In this document: positions 1 to 6,702 of the stretch, in pieces
Layout of the letters: the number at the start of each line of letters is the position of its first letter
Position numbering within the stretch: position 1 is the first letter of the stretch
Assembly (NCBI GenBank): GCA_041306005.1
Contig: JBFYKJ010000050.1
Location: 1 to 13,368 of the forward strand
Source of the DNA: JBFYKJ01 sp041306005
GTDB taxonomy: Archaea; Altiarchaeota; Altiarchaeia; JAFGQM01
DNA length: 13,368 bases
Direction of reading: 5' to 3'
Notes under the pieces: model-generated
Database searches by the model: none
The model's input: only the letters and a program-made list of their open reading frames with translations
Told to the model about the DNA's origin: nothing
Made by a program: the position numbers and the translations under genes

Positions 1-830
1 TTCATGGCGCCGATCTCTTTCCTTCTTTCCCTCACGCTCATGAACATGACATTCATTATCCCTATGCCAGCTATGATTGCCGATATAGAACCAATAGCAA
101 AGGTCATCACGCTTATCTGGCTGGTGAACTTGGCGGCCTCCCTCGCGGCGTCCTTCTCGCTAAGGACCTGGACGTCATCATATGCAGACTCCATATCCCT
201 TGCGAGGCTTTCGGCGTCGCCAGCGTTCATGGGGGTCACTACTATGAACGTGACTTTGTCCTTCTTCTTGAGTATGTCCTGCGCCGGCGGGACGGTGGTA
301 ACCACGCCGTTATCCTCTTCTGTGCCGGTGCTCTCCATGATTCCCACTATATCATACCTTTTGCCGCGTATGGTGAATTCATCCCCGGGCTTCAGCCCGG
401 ACTCTTCGGCGTAGGCAAGCCCCAGGACGACCTCGTCGGCGTCCTGTTCTGGAAACCTGCCCTCCACCGGCCCGACGTCAAGGTCGAACACCTCAAGTGC
501 GTCCAGGTTCACGCCGTATACCAAACCCACACCCGGGACGTCGCCGCTCAGGATCCCCGTTGCGCTCTCGACGCCTGGGAAATCCCTGAATTCATCTACC
601 AGCGATTCATCAAGCTCGCTTGCGTGGAAATTCTGGAAACTCACGTCCTTGGCGGTTATGGTGATCTTGCCAGAAAGCATCGACATCTCGCTATTTATTG
701 AACTGCTTATCCCCTCCGAGAACGAGCTTAGCACTGTAACGAGGATTATTCCTATGGCTACCCCTATTATCGTAAGGGCGGTCCTGCCCTTCCTCCTTCC
801 GAGCTGCCTGACGACCATATCGACGATCAT
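1..830 (-). CDS. MacB/FtsX-family ABC transporter permease (second of pair), 3' end beyond window
   Basis: The minus-strand frame is open from an ATG at 830 to the left edge, giving 276 residues without the C-terminus. It starts MIVDMVVRQLGRRKGRTALT, the cytoplasmic lead-in and first membrane segment (about 18-36) typical of MacB permeases. A large extracytoplasmic MacB-like domain follows (about 40-245), then a second membrane segment ending in VMFMSVRERRKEIGAMK, the cytoplasmic coupling-helix signature of FtsX/MacB proteins. The last two membrane segments should lie outside the window. It is a diverged paralogue of the permease directly upstream, 51 nt away and in the same frame, so the two probably form a heterodimer served by the operon's single ATPase. 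The spacer has only a weak distant AAGGG as a ribosome site. The transported substrate cannot be told from sequence. Confidence 0.9.
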   Translation of the reverse strand, partial: MIVDMVVRQLGRRKGRTALTIIGVAIGIILVTVLSSFSEGISSSINSEMSMLSGKITITAKDVSFQNFHASELDESLVDEFRDFPGVESATGILSGDVPGVGLVYGVNLDALEVFDLDVGPVEGRFPEQDADEVVLGLAYAEESGLKPGDEFTIRGKRYDIVGIMESTGTEEDNGVVTTVPPAQDILKKKDKVTFIVVTPMNAGDAESLARDMESAYDDVQVLSEKDAAREAAKFTSQISVMTFAIGSISAIIAGIGIMNVMFMSVRERRKEIGAM

Positions 831-881
831 TGTAGCGTTATGCCCTTGTTGTTGCAGAGTTATTCCCGTGCAGTTGTAGGC

Positions 882-2009
882 CTATTCCTCCCTCATCGCC
901 TCCACAGCATCCACCTGTACTGCCTTATACGCCGGGTAGAGCGCCGCGAGCATGGCCAGGATTATGCTATATGCAAAGCTGATTGCGGCGAGCCTAAAGC
1001 TGATAGACGCGATGGGGAACGGATATGCCTGGTTGAGAGCTTCAGTCCCTATGAACCCCAGGGATATTCCGATAACGCCGCCGATTACCCCCAGGAGCGC
1101 GGCTTCCTGCAGGACTACCCTCAAGACCACGCCCCTCTCGGCGCCGAGGGCCTTCATTATCCCGAACTCCCTCTTCCTCTCAAGGACTGCCATCACCATA
1201 GTGTTTATGATGCCGATGGACGCGACTATGGACGCCACGACCCCGATGCCCAGGGTGAAGACGCTGATGCCGCCGATTATGTCGTTTGCGGTCTTCGCCC
1301 TTTCCTCCGGCGTTTCTGCATTTATGTCGGTTGACAGCTCCTCGATCTCTGCGGCTATCCGCTCAATCTCTGAGAGGTCTTCCGGCTCGACGACTATCCC
1401 CGAGACGTAATCGCCGAAATCAAATGTGTCGACGGCAGCCTCAAGCGATGTTATGGCCGCCAGGTCCATGAAGCTTCCCTGCTCCTCCATGATGCCCGAT
1501 ATCTCGTACTTCTCGCCGTTTATGTCGATCTCGTCGCCCTGCTTCAGGCCCTTTGCCTCGGCGATAGTGTATCCGAGCGTCAGCTCTTTTGCGCCCGGTT
1601 CAGGCAAACCGCCCTCCACGAACTCTATGTTCTGCATGTCGAAGTACTCCAGGTCGTCGAGCTGTATCCCGACCACAAAGATGTTGTTTGAGGGCGACAG
1701 GCTGAACGTCTGCAGCGCCACCCTCTTGACGCCGCTGATCTGCGCGATGTCGTCGGCCAGCGACTTGTCTATCCGCATGCCCATGCCGGGCGGCCCCGCT
1801 TGGCTTTGCGATGCCGTGGCGACCCCGGCCTCCTCCACGCTTATGTACCCGGAGGCGAACTTCAGCTGTTCCTGCACAAGGCTGTTTATGCCCTCGGATA
1901 TGGAGCCCAGGGCCACAATCGCGGCTATGGCAAGGATTATGCCGAGCACGGTAAGGCCGCTTCTCATCTTGTGCCGCCAAAGCGACCCAAGGCTCATGTC
2001 CCAGAACAT
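882..2009 (-). CDS. MacB/FtsX-family ABC transporter permease (first of pair)
   Basis: This 375-residue protein has the complete MacB permease layout: a membrane segment at about 18-36, an extracytoplasmic MacB periplasmic-core-like domain at about 40-245, then three membrane segments at about 248-276, 302-322 and 338-360. The coupling motif MAVLERKREFGIMKALGAER (about 273-292) and the ending YPAYKAVQVDAVEAMREE are diagnostic of the FtsX/MacB/LolC superfamily. Such permeases do not form a normal channel; the known ones transmit ATPase motion to an extracytoplasmic domain to extrude lipids, lipoproteins, peptides or drugs, or to activate hydrolases. It is separated from the Ig-repeat gene by 66 nt containing a hairpin, and from the second permease by 51 nt. 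It probably pairs with that second permease. Stop is TAG. Family is certain; substrate is unknown. Confidence 0.93.
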   Translation of the reverse strand: MFWDMSLGSLWRHKMRSGLTVLGIILAIAAIVALGSISEGINSLVQEQLKFASGYISVEEAGVATASQSQAGPPGMGMRIDKSLADDIAQISGVKRVALQTFSLSPSNNIFVVGIQLDDLEYFDMQNIEFVEGGLPEPGAKELTLGYTIAEAKGLKQGDEIDINGEKYEISGIMEEQGSFMDLAAITSLEAAVDTFDFGDYVSGIVVEPEDLSEIERIAAEIEELSTDINAETPEERAKTANDIIGGISVFTLGIGVVASIVASIGIINTMVMAVLERKREFGIMKALGAERGVVLRVVLQEAALLGVIGGVIGISLGFIGTEALNQAYPFPIASISFRLAAISFAYSIILAMLAALYPAYKAVQVDAVEAMREE

Positions 2010-2021
2010 CGTGGCGCTAAA

Positions 2022-2051
2022 GGGCCGCCGGCGAGTCGCCGGCTTGGGCCC
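2022..2051 (-). other. Intercistronic hairpin between the Ig-repeat gene and the permeases
   Basis: A perfect 7-bp stem (GCCGGCG at 2027-2033 with CGCCGGC at 2037-2043, loop AGT) is extended by an outer 5-bp stem (2022-2026 with 2047-2051) across a 3-nt bulge. It fills most of the 66-nt gap in the operon. No T-run follows on the minus strand, so a processing or stability element, or a weak attenuator changing permease dosage, is more likely than a terminator. Confidence 0.4.
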
Positions 2052-2075
2052 CTATTACATACTTGTCTTCCACGC

Positions 2076-3593
2076 CTACTTGTACTTGCTAAGGTCTATG
2101 CTGACCTTCTTCCTCTTCTTTACACCGAAGTACCAGACAAGGAATGCGGCCGCAGCCAAAAGCAGCACTATCATCGCGACAGGCATTTCGGCATCCTGCG
2201 ATATCTGGTCCTTGCTCAGGGAGATGGATTCCGTCTCCGTGACTTCGCCCTTCTCGGACGCATAATCCTTGTAGGTCATGCTGACGAGGACGTCCCCGCT
2301 TGCCGGCATGTCGAACCTGAACACCTTGTGCTTGTTCGGCTTTATCTTGTCGGTGAATCCGGTGGCAAAGACCTTGCCGCCTGCGGAGGCCTCGACTTTC
2401 AGGGCGTCCGCATCCTTAGTCCCGTAGTTCGCGATGTCTATCTCTATCTGCCCGCTGTCTTTCTTGGGCTTGACATCGACTATCCTAAGGTCCACGGTGC
2501 CCGTGACATCTATGCCCAGCTGTTTAGTGTCGGTTACCTGTTTCTTGCCCTCCCCCCGCCTATAACTTATCTCGAGGGTGCTCGCGACGGGCTTTGCCTC
2601 CGAATCCTGGCTCACATCGAACCTGAATTCCGCAGTCCTGGTCTCCCCTACCGCCAACGCCCCGACCGGTTTCTCATTCGAGCCGCTAAGGCTCAGGCCC
2701 TCGCCAGGTGTTATCGACAGGTACACGTCGTTAAGGTCGACATCGCCTATGTTCTTCACGCCTATTACCACGCTGCCAATCTTTCCCGGCTCCAAATCCG
2801 ATGTTATGCTGTCTACCAAGACTTCAGTCCCCGGCTCGACGATGGTTATCGCGAGCGTTGTGGTGTCGACTTGCGTGGTGCCCGCCGCGTCGGTGTAGGT
2901 GACTATGATGCCAAGCGAATGTATCCCGGGCGTAGCCACATCACTCGCCCTGACCTGGAAAGACGCCTTCGCTGACTCGCCGGCGGTTATCACGGGTATG
3001 CCGTTCCTAATGCTGCCGACCGGGTAGACGTTCGCCCCCGATGAACCGGCAACACCTTGCGTGCCCGGCACAAGCTCAACTATGAGCGCGCTTATTTGGC
3101 TCTTCCCGGCGTTCTTGAGCGTTATCTGCACATCCTCGGTGGCGCCCGGCGTTATCTGCGCGTTGTCGGCATATATCTCAAGCCCCGACCGGTAAGTCAC
3201 CAAGACCGGTATGCTTATCTTGAAGCTAGAGCCCACCCCGCCGTAGGAATAGTCCCCCGTCGCCTCCAGCACATAGGTGCCGGGCTTTGCGCTCTCTAGC
3301 GCCCTTATGGCGAAAGCTGCAGAGGTCGTCGCCCCGGCCGGGAGCGTCCCCAGGTCGGATGTGCCCGAAGACACGCTTATGCCCCCCACCCCCCTGGCTG
3401 ACAGACTGACGACCAGCTTGTCCATGCTAAGCGCCGGGTCAACGTTGTTGACCACGACTATCACCTGCGCCGAACCCCCCGGGTTCATGCTCTGCGGCGT
3501 GACCTGGTATGTCACTTGGTACGCCGGTGCTGCCGTTGCCCCCCCCGCGAGGAGCAGAACGGCCAATGCCAAAACTGCCACATATGCTTTCAT
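2076..3593 (-). CDS. Secreted, membrane-anchored COG1361/S-layer-like Ig-repeat protein of ABC exporter operon
   Basis: This 505-residue protein starts with a signal peptide (MKAYVAVLALAVLLLAGGAT, cleavage likely after about residue 22). It is followed by about four beta-sandwich repeats at roughly 24-132, 137-252, 256-364 and 366-460. Each carries the CARDB/NEW3/COG1361 pattern: a P-G or E-P-G turn, then V-x-V-x-I-x-V-x-N-x-G, then a G-E-S or G-A-T turn (ITPGATEDVQITLKNAGKSQ; LEPGKIGSVVIGVKNIGDVD). A single membrane helix at 471-490 is followed by a basic cytoplasmic tail, KKRKKVSIDLSKYK. The chain is therefore mostly outside with its C-terminus in the cytoplasm. Its ATG overlaps the ATPase stop as ATGA, and GGAG lies 6 nt upstream. 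The context suggests an extracytoplasmic partner of the permeases, in the place MacA takes in bacteria. Function beyond this is inference. Confidence 0.85.
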   Translation of the reverse strand: MKAYVAVLALAVLLLAGGATAAPAYQVTYQVTPQSMNPGGSAQVIVVVNNVDPALSMDKLVVSLSARGVGGISVSSGTSDLGTLPAGATTSAAFAIRALESAKPGTYVLEATGDYSYGGVGSSFKISIPVLVTYRSGLEIYADNAQITPGATEDVQITLKNAGKSQISALIVELVPGTQGVAGSSGANVYPVGSIRNGIPVITAGESAKASFQVRASDVATPGIHSLGIIVTYTDAAGTTQVDTTTLAITIVEPGTEVLVDSITSDLEPGKIGSVVIGVKNIGDVDLNDVYLSITPGEGLSLSGSNEKPVGALAVGETRTAEFRFDVSQDSEAKPVASTLEISYRRGEGKKQVTDTKQLGIDVTGTVDLRIVDVKPKKDSGQIEIDIANYGTKDADALKVEASAGGKVFATGFTDKIKPNKHKVFRFDMPASGDVLVSMTYKDYASEKGEVTETESISLSKDQISQDAEMPVAMIVLLLAAAAFLVWYFGVKKRKKVSIDLSKYK

Positions 3594-4444
3594 TTTTTCT
3601 CCTTACCGTGTTTTTCTTTGTTTTCTTTGTGATCCTGATGCACACCGGCAGGCGTGGTGTGGTGCCCGGTTTTTGCGGGCTCGTTGTGTTGCCCCGTTGC
3701 CGCCTCGCCGTGGCGATCAGTCTCCCCGAATTTGCCCTGTTTGTGCTTTGCGTTGAACTCATCAAAGCTCACGAACTTCCCGTCGACCAGGTAAAGCCTC
3801 CTGTTGGCCCGCTCGGCGAGCCGCTGGTCGTGGGTGATTACTATAAGCGTGATGCCCTTCTTGTGCAGGTCCTCGAGCATTTCGACGACCTTTGCCCCGC
3901 TCTTCGTGTCCAGGTTGCCGGTTGGCTCGTCCGCGAGTATGACCGTTGGCTCATTTACGAGCGCCCTTGCGATGGCGACCCGCTGGCGTTCCCCGCCCGA
4001 CAATTCAGACGGCTTGTGGTTCATCCTGTGCGACAAGCCTACCAGCTCGAGCAGGACCTCGGCCTTCTTCAGCGCGGCGCCCCTCGGCGCCCCGTCAAAG
4101 CGCAAGGGCAGTGCGACGTTCTCTTTAGCCGTCAGCGAGGGCAAAAGGTTGAACGTCTGGAATACAAAGCCTATCGTGCCCCTGCGCACCGAGGAAAGCT
4201 CGTTCTCGCTCAGCATCGATATGTCAAGCCCCCCTAAGAGTATCCTGCCCCCGGTAGGCGTGTCCAGGCACCCGACAAGGTTCAGCAATGTCGACTTCCC
4301 GCTGCCGCTGGGCCCCATTATGGAGATATACTCCCCCTTGTAGGCGCAGAGTGTGACCCCGCGTATTGCCGGGACCTCGACTTCCCCCATCGCGTAGACC
4401 TTCCACACGTCCTCAAGCTCTATTATGCATTGCCCCCCGTCCAT
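3590..4444 (-). CDS. ABC transporter ATP-binding protein, LolD/MacB type, with His/Lys-rich C-terminal tail
   Basis: This 284-residue ABC ATPase has every catalytic motif: Walker A GPSGSGKST (44-52), Q-loop Q96 in FVFQTFNL, signature LSGGERQ (148-154), Walker B ILADEP (169-174), D-loop GNLDT, and H-loop H205 in ITHDQ. The spacing and flanking sequence are those of the LolD/MacB/FtsE group that drives FtsX-type permeases, so it should hydrolyse ATP at the cytoplasmic face for the two permeases downstream. LolD-type ATPases normally end near residue 225-235. Here about 50 extra residues follow (230-284), hydrophilic, rich in His (eight) and Lys, low in complexity and probably disordered. The ATG lies inside the 3' end of padR (22-nt overlap), and the stop overlaps the next gene as ATGA, so all three are translationally linked. 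No alternative in-frame start fits better. Confidence 0.95.
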   Translation of the reverse strand: MDGGQCIIELEDVWKVYAMGEVEVPAIRGVTLCAYKGEYISIMGPSGSGKSTLLNLVGCLDTPTGGRILLGGLDISMLSENELSSVRRGTIGFVFQTFNLLPSLTAKENVALPLRFDGAPRGAALKKAEVLLELVGLSHRMNHKPSELSGGERQRVAIARALVNEPTVILADEPTGNLDTKSGAKVVEMLEDLHKKGITLIVITHDQRLAERANRRLYLVDGKFVSFDEFNAKHKQGKFGETDRHGEAATGQHNEPAKTGHHTTPAGVHQDHKENKEKHGKEKK

Positions 4445-4926
4445 ATGGCATCAAGCTCCCTGTTCATCCTTTTGAGCAGCTCTTTGGTCTTCCTAATTTT
4501 CTCTTCGCCCTTCGGGTCGTTGCCCCTGAAATACTCGTTTATCCCGACAGACCCGGTGGCAATCATCGAGTGCATGAGCTCTGTTATCTCCCTCATTTCA
4601 GGGTTGCCCATGTACTCGTGGAACCTGTCTATGGTGTCCTTCACCAGTTTCTTATTCTGCTTCAGGTACTCTTCGCCCTTCCTTGTGACTTTGTAGACCT
4701 TCTTGCCGCCTTCATCCTCGCAGGCCACAAGCCCCTCTTCCTCAAGGCCCCTGAGCTGGGGGTAAAGGGCCCCCGTGCTTGGCTCGTAGCTGCCGCCGGA
4801 AGCTTTTTTGAACTCGCAGAGTATCTGGTAGCCGTGCATGGGCTCCTTAAGGGCGTTCAGGATGAGCACCCTAAGGTCCCCGCGCTCCAGCGGTGTTTCC
4901 CTGTGCATCAGTTTAGCAGGCTTCAT
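4423..4926 (-). CDS. PadR-family transcriptional regulator
   Basis: This 167-residue protein has a PadR winged helix at about 12-90: LERGDLRVLILNALKEPMHG (helix 1 and entry to helix 2), then YQILCEFKK, then the family hallmark GSYEPSTGALYPQLRGLEEE, and a wing with GGKKVYKVTRKG. A C-terminal helical stretch (about 92-165) is the dimerisation arm. PadR proteins usually repress their own operon and are released by a ligand or stress signal. Here the gene leads the ABC exporter operon and overlaps the ATPase gene by 22 nt, and a striking palindromic array sits between the TATA box and the gene. Autoregulation and control of the exporter therefore follow naturally. The ATG at 4926 has no Shine-Dalgarno at normal distance, but a 10-codon upstream ORF ends on it as ATGA. 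A later ATG at residue 7 is the alternative start. Confidence 0.92.
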   Translation of the reverse strand: MKPAKLMHRETPLERGDLRVLILNALKEPMHGYQILCEFKKASGGSYEPSTGALYPQLRGLEEEGLVACEDEGGKKVYKVTRKGEEYLKQNKKLVKDTIDRFHEYMGNPEMREITELMHSMIATGSVGINEYFRGNDPKGEEKIRKTKELLKRMNRELDAIWTGGNA

Positions 4927-4955
4927 AGCTCATACGGCATGACCCGACCCCTCAT
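4923..4955 (-). other. Short upstream ORF ending in ATGA at the padR start
   Basis: ATG at 4955 opens a 10-codon frame (MRGRVMPYEL) whose TGA overlaps the padR ATG by ATGA. It lies downstream of the inferred transcription start near 4983. It may deliver ribosomes to padR by termination-reinitiation, since padR lacks a Shine-Dalgarno. A chance ORF is possible. Confidence 0.3.
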
Positions 4956-4963
4956 GGTCTATA

Positions 4964-5003
4964 AGATATATCTCGATATATCGAGATATATTTAGATATA
5001 TCT
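4964..5003 (-). promoter_or_regulatory. Candidate PadR operator: four helically phased 10-bp units with a 26-bp palindrome
   Basis: Four consecutive 10-bp units begin at 4964, 4974, 4984 and 4994: AGATATATCT, CGATATATCG, AGATATATTT, AGATATATCT. Units 1, 2 and 4 are self-palindromic. Positions 4966-4991 form a perfect 26-bp palindrome centred between 4978 and 4979. The flanks 4962-4973 and 4994-5005 are perfect 12-bp inverted copies. A 10-bp period puts each unit on the same face of the helix. The array covers the inferred transcription start region just downstream of the TATA box of the PadR-led operon, the position expected for a repressor site. Binding by this PadR is inferred from context. 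Confidence 0.75.
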
Positions 5004-5012
5004 TATATAAAA
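5003..5012 (-). promoter_or_regulatory. TATA box of the PadR-ABC exporter operon
   Basis: On the minus strand 5012-5003 reads TTTTATATAA, a good archaeal TATA box. A start about 25 nt downstream falls near 4983, inside the palindromic array and 57 nt before the padR ATG. The four-CBS gene upstream ends at 5067 on the same strand, so this is the only promoter-like element before padR. Confidence 0.65.
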
Positions 5013-5066
5013 ACATTAGCCCCTCTCAAAGCCCCAAACGCCCGCCGGGAAGCTTTGATAGAAAAC

Positions 5067-5987
5067 CTATTTGACCCTTCCCGAGTACCCGACTCTGAAT
5101 ATGTCGTGCTCGGTGACCATCCCGGTTATCTTGCCGTTGTCCTCGACCGGGAAGCCGCCCATCCGCTGCGCAAGGATGAGCTCTATGACATCCTCCATAA
5201 GGTCCCCGGGCGCGACACTGACAAAATACCTGCTCATCGCATCCTCGACGGTCTCCTGCGAGAGTATCCTGTCGGCATCCGGGGTCCCGAACCTGGAAAA
5301 ATCGTTGCCCGAGACGAATTTTAGTATGCTTGTAGTCCTGAGTATCCCGACAAGCTCGCCGTCACGCAGGACGGGCAGCCTCCTATACCCCTTGCGTATC
5401 ATAAGCTTTGCTGCCTCCTTGAGGCTCGTCTCCGGCGCCACTGACAAGACATTGGTCCCCATTATGTCCCTGACCCTTATGCCGTGCTTCCCGTCGGCCA
5501 TGCTCTTGATGAAATCCCTTTCAGACACTATGGCCACCACCTTGCCGTTCTTGTTGGTAACTGGACACCCCCCCACCCCCGCCTCAAGCATCTTCTTGGC
5601 AGCCTCCCCGACGGGCTCGTCCTCCATGAACGAGACCACATCCCCCTTCATTATCTTTGACACGTGCATGTTCACCGCCGCAAAGAGGTTGCCGTCGAAC
5701 TCGTTCTTTACTATATTATACTTCTCCCCGCCGCCAAAAAGGTCGGTCAGGTCGCGTGCGCTGATTATCCCGACAAGCTTCCGTGTGCCGGCGTCAACGA
5801 CGGGCAGCCGTCTGATCCCCCTGTCGACCATAAGCCGGCATGCCTGCTTCACGGCGGTGGTGGGGTATATCACTACGGGGTCCTTTGATGCTATCGCAAT
5901 CACCGGTTTGCCTTTGATTTCGATGTGCATCTTGCGTATCCTCTCGTCTGCCGGGGGGTGCACAATCCCGCTGTCAAGGTCTATCAT
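5067..5987 (-). CDS. Four-CBS-domain protein
   Basis: This 306-residue protein is made almost entirely of four CBS domains (two Bateman modules), at about 33-82, 108-162, 171-225 and 247-300. Each shows the standard pattern: V-x-x-x-M or equivalent, an x-V-x-P-x-x-x-L/V-x-E/D-A-x-x-M helix, an R-R-L-P-V or G-G-x-P-V strand, and V-G-I-I/V-T/S-x-R/H-D. Domains 1 and 3 have RRLPV, domains 2 and 4 GGCPV and GGFPV, so the tandem pairs alternate. Family members bind adenine nucleotides or S-adenosyl compounds and report energy state; no catalytic domain is attached. It lies 57 nt downstream of the two-CBS/zinc-ribbon gene and is probably co-transcribed. The ATG at 5987 has no Shine-Dalgarno but overlaps an upstream mini-ORF as ATGA; Met20 is an alternative start. 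Confidence 0.9.
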   Translation of the reverse strand: MIDLDSGIVHPPADERIRKMHIEIKGKPVIAIASKDPVVIYPTTAVKQACRLMVDRGIRRLPVVDAGTRKLVGIISARDLTDLFGGGEKYNIVKNEFDGNLFAAVNMHVSKIMKGDVVSFMEDEPVGEAAKKMLEAGVGGCPVTNKNGKVVAIVSERDFIKSMADGKHGIRVRDIMGTNVLSVAPETSLKEAAKLMIRKGYRRLPVLRDGELVGILRTTSILKFVSGNDFSRFGTPDADRILSQETVEDAMSRYFVSVAPGDLMEDVIELILAQRMGGFPVEDNGKITGMVTEHDIFRVGYSGRVK

Positions 5988-6010
5988 CTTTTTTCAAGGG
6001 CCGCAGCCAT
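5984..6010 (-). other. Short upstream ORF ending in ATGA at the four-CBS gene start
   Basis: ATG at 6010 opens MAAALEKR, and its TGA overlaps the downstream ATG as ATGA. A 6-bp hairpin (6000-6005 with 6010-6015, loop 4 nt) overlaps the mini-ORF start. The downstream gene has no Shine-Dalgarno, so coupled initiation is plausible; chance is not excluded. Confidence 0.28.
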
Positions 6011-6044
6011 GCGGCACGCAGCCAAAACTCCGACGAAAATCAGC

Positions 6045-6593
6045 TTATGCGCTGTTTTCTATATCCTCATAGCACTCTTCACAAACCAGCGTGCCGTTGA
6101 CGTTCCTCAGCCGCTCGCTGTAATTCTCGCACTCCTCGCACTCGCCGGACATCGGTATTTCAGTCTCGAGCAGCGCGCCGTCGGCCTTCGCCTTGTCGAA
6201 CACAAGCTCGTATACCGCGGGGGATATCCGGACTATGTCCGTCTGGGTTATCACGCCGACCAGCTTTCCCCTGTTGAGCACTGGCAGCCTCTTGACGCCG
6301 CTTTTTACCATGAGCTTTGCGGCGTCGCTCACGTCGGCGTCCGGGCCGATGCTCACCAGCTTTTGGCCCATTATGTCCCCGACTTTGGCCTTAGCGGGGT
6401 TGCCGCCCTTGGCTATCATGCCGACAAGGTCCCCCTGCGTCAGCATCCCGGCGTATTTGCCCTTGCTGACCACAGTCAGGCCGCTCAGGTCGTGCCTGGC
6501 CATGGTCGCACAGGCGTCTTTCACGAGATCCCCCGGGGCGGCCGTCACTATGCCCCTAGCCATCACATCCCCGACGCGTATCCCGGTTTCCAT
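6045..6593 (-). CDS. Two-CBS-domain protein with C-terminal zinc ribbon
   Basis: This 182-residue protein has CBS domain 1 at about 5-60 (VGDVMARGIVTAAPGDLVKD...), CBS domain 2 at about 70-124 (VGDIMGQKLVSIGPDADVSD..., KRLPVLNRGKLVGVITQTDI), a helical linker, and a C-terminal rubredoxin-like knuckle pair with C152-x2-C155 and C171-x2-C174 that should bind one zinc. CBS plus zinc-ribbon architectures are mainly known from archaea, and their partners are mostly undefined. The CBS pair should bind an adenylate ligand, with the ribbon contacting protein or nucleic acid. The start is well supported: AAAGGAGG lies 10 nt before the ATG at 6593, the best ribosome-binding site in the window. It is the first gene of a two-gene CBS operon and diverges from pth2 across a shared promoter region. 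Confidence 0.9.
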   Translation of the reverse strand: METGIRVGDVMARGIVTAAPGDLVKDACATMARHDLSGLTVVSKGKYAGMLTQGDLVGMIAKGGNPAKAKVGDIMGQKLVSIGPDADVSDAAKLMVKSGVKRLPVLNRGKLVGVITQTDIVRISPAVYELVFDKAKADGALLETEIPMSGECEECENYSERLRNVNGTLVCEECYEDIENSA

Positions 6594-6702
6594 GGTAACA
6601 TGCCTCCTTTAGCCCCTGTTTTTAATTAGGCGCAGAGCTAATAAAAAGCGGGCCGGTTTCCGCCCACGTGCGGAACAGCGTAACTTCTGGCCAAGGGCAT
6701 AC
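6594..6702. promoter_or_regulatory. Divergent promoter region between the CBS operon and pth2
   Basis: The 109-nt gap holds an A/T-rich core GCTAATAAAAAGC at 6637-6649. Read on the minus strand (CTTTTTATTA) it is a TATA-like box about 50 nt before the CBS-zinc-ribbon ATG and just upstream of its GGAGG. Read on the plus strand (TAATAAAAAG) it lies 57 nt before pth2. A second A/T patch TTTTTAATTA is at 6620-6629. One core serving both directions is plausible but not proven. Confidence 0.4.

Noticed and set aside
831..884. The two permease genes are in the same frame, separated by a TAG stop and 51 nt, suggesting stop readthrough or pyrrolysine recoding into a fused double permease.
   Set aside because: TAG ends many genes here (Ig-repeat gene, permease 1, pth2, mntP, both small membrane genes, four-CBS gene), so it is an ordinary stop. 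The spacer peptide has no domain character, and the second permease has its own ATG.
1800..2975. A 391-codon plus-strand open frame antisense to the Ig-repeat and permease genes.
   Set aside because: It is rich in Arg, His, Leu and Tyr without any fold pattern, as expected for the reverse complement of GC-rich coding sequence; the minus-strand frames have signal peptide, domains and membrane segments.
4962..5005. The GATATAT array considered as a CRISPR-like or microsatellite repeat.
   Set aside because: Only four units, no spacers, and its position between the TATA box and a PadR gene fits an operator better.
5071..6072. A 333-codon plus-strand open frame antisense to the CBS genes.
   Set aside because: Ser/Thr/Leu-rich shadow of the four-CBS gene; no motif, and the opposite strand holds four clear CBS domains.
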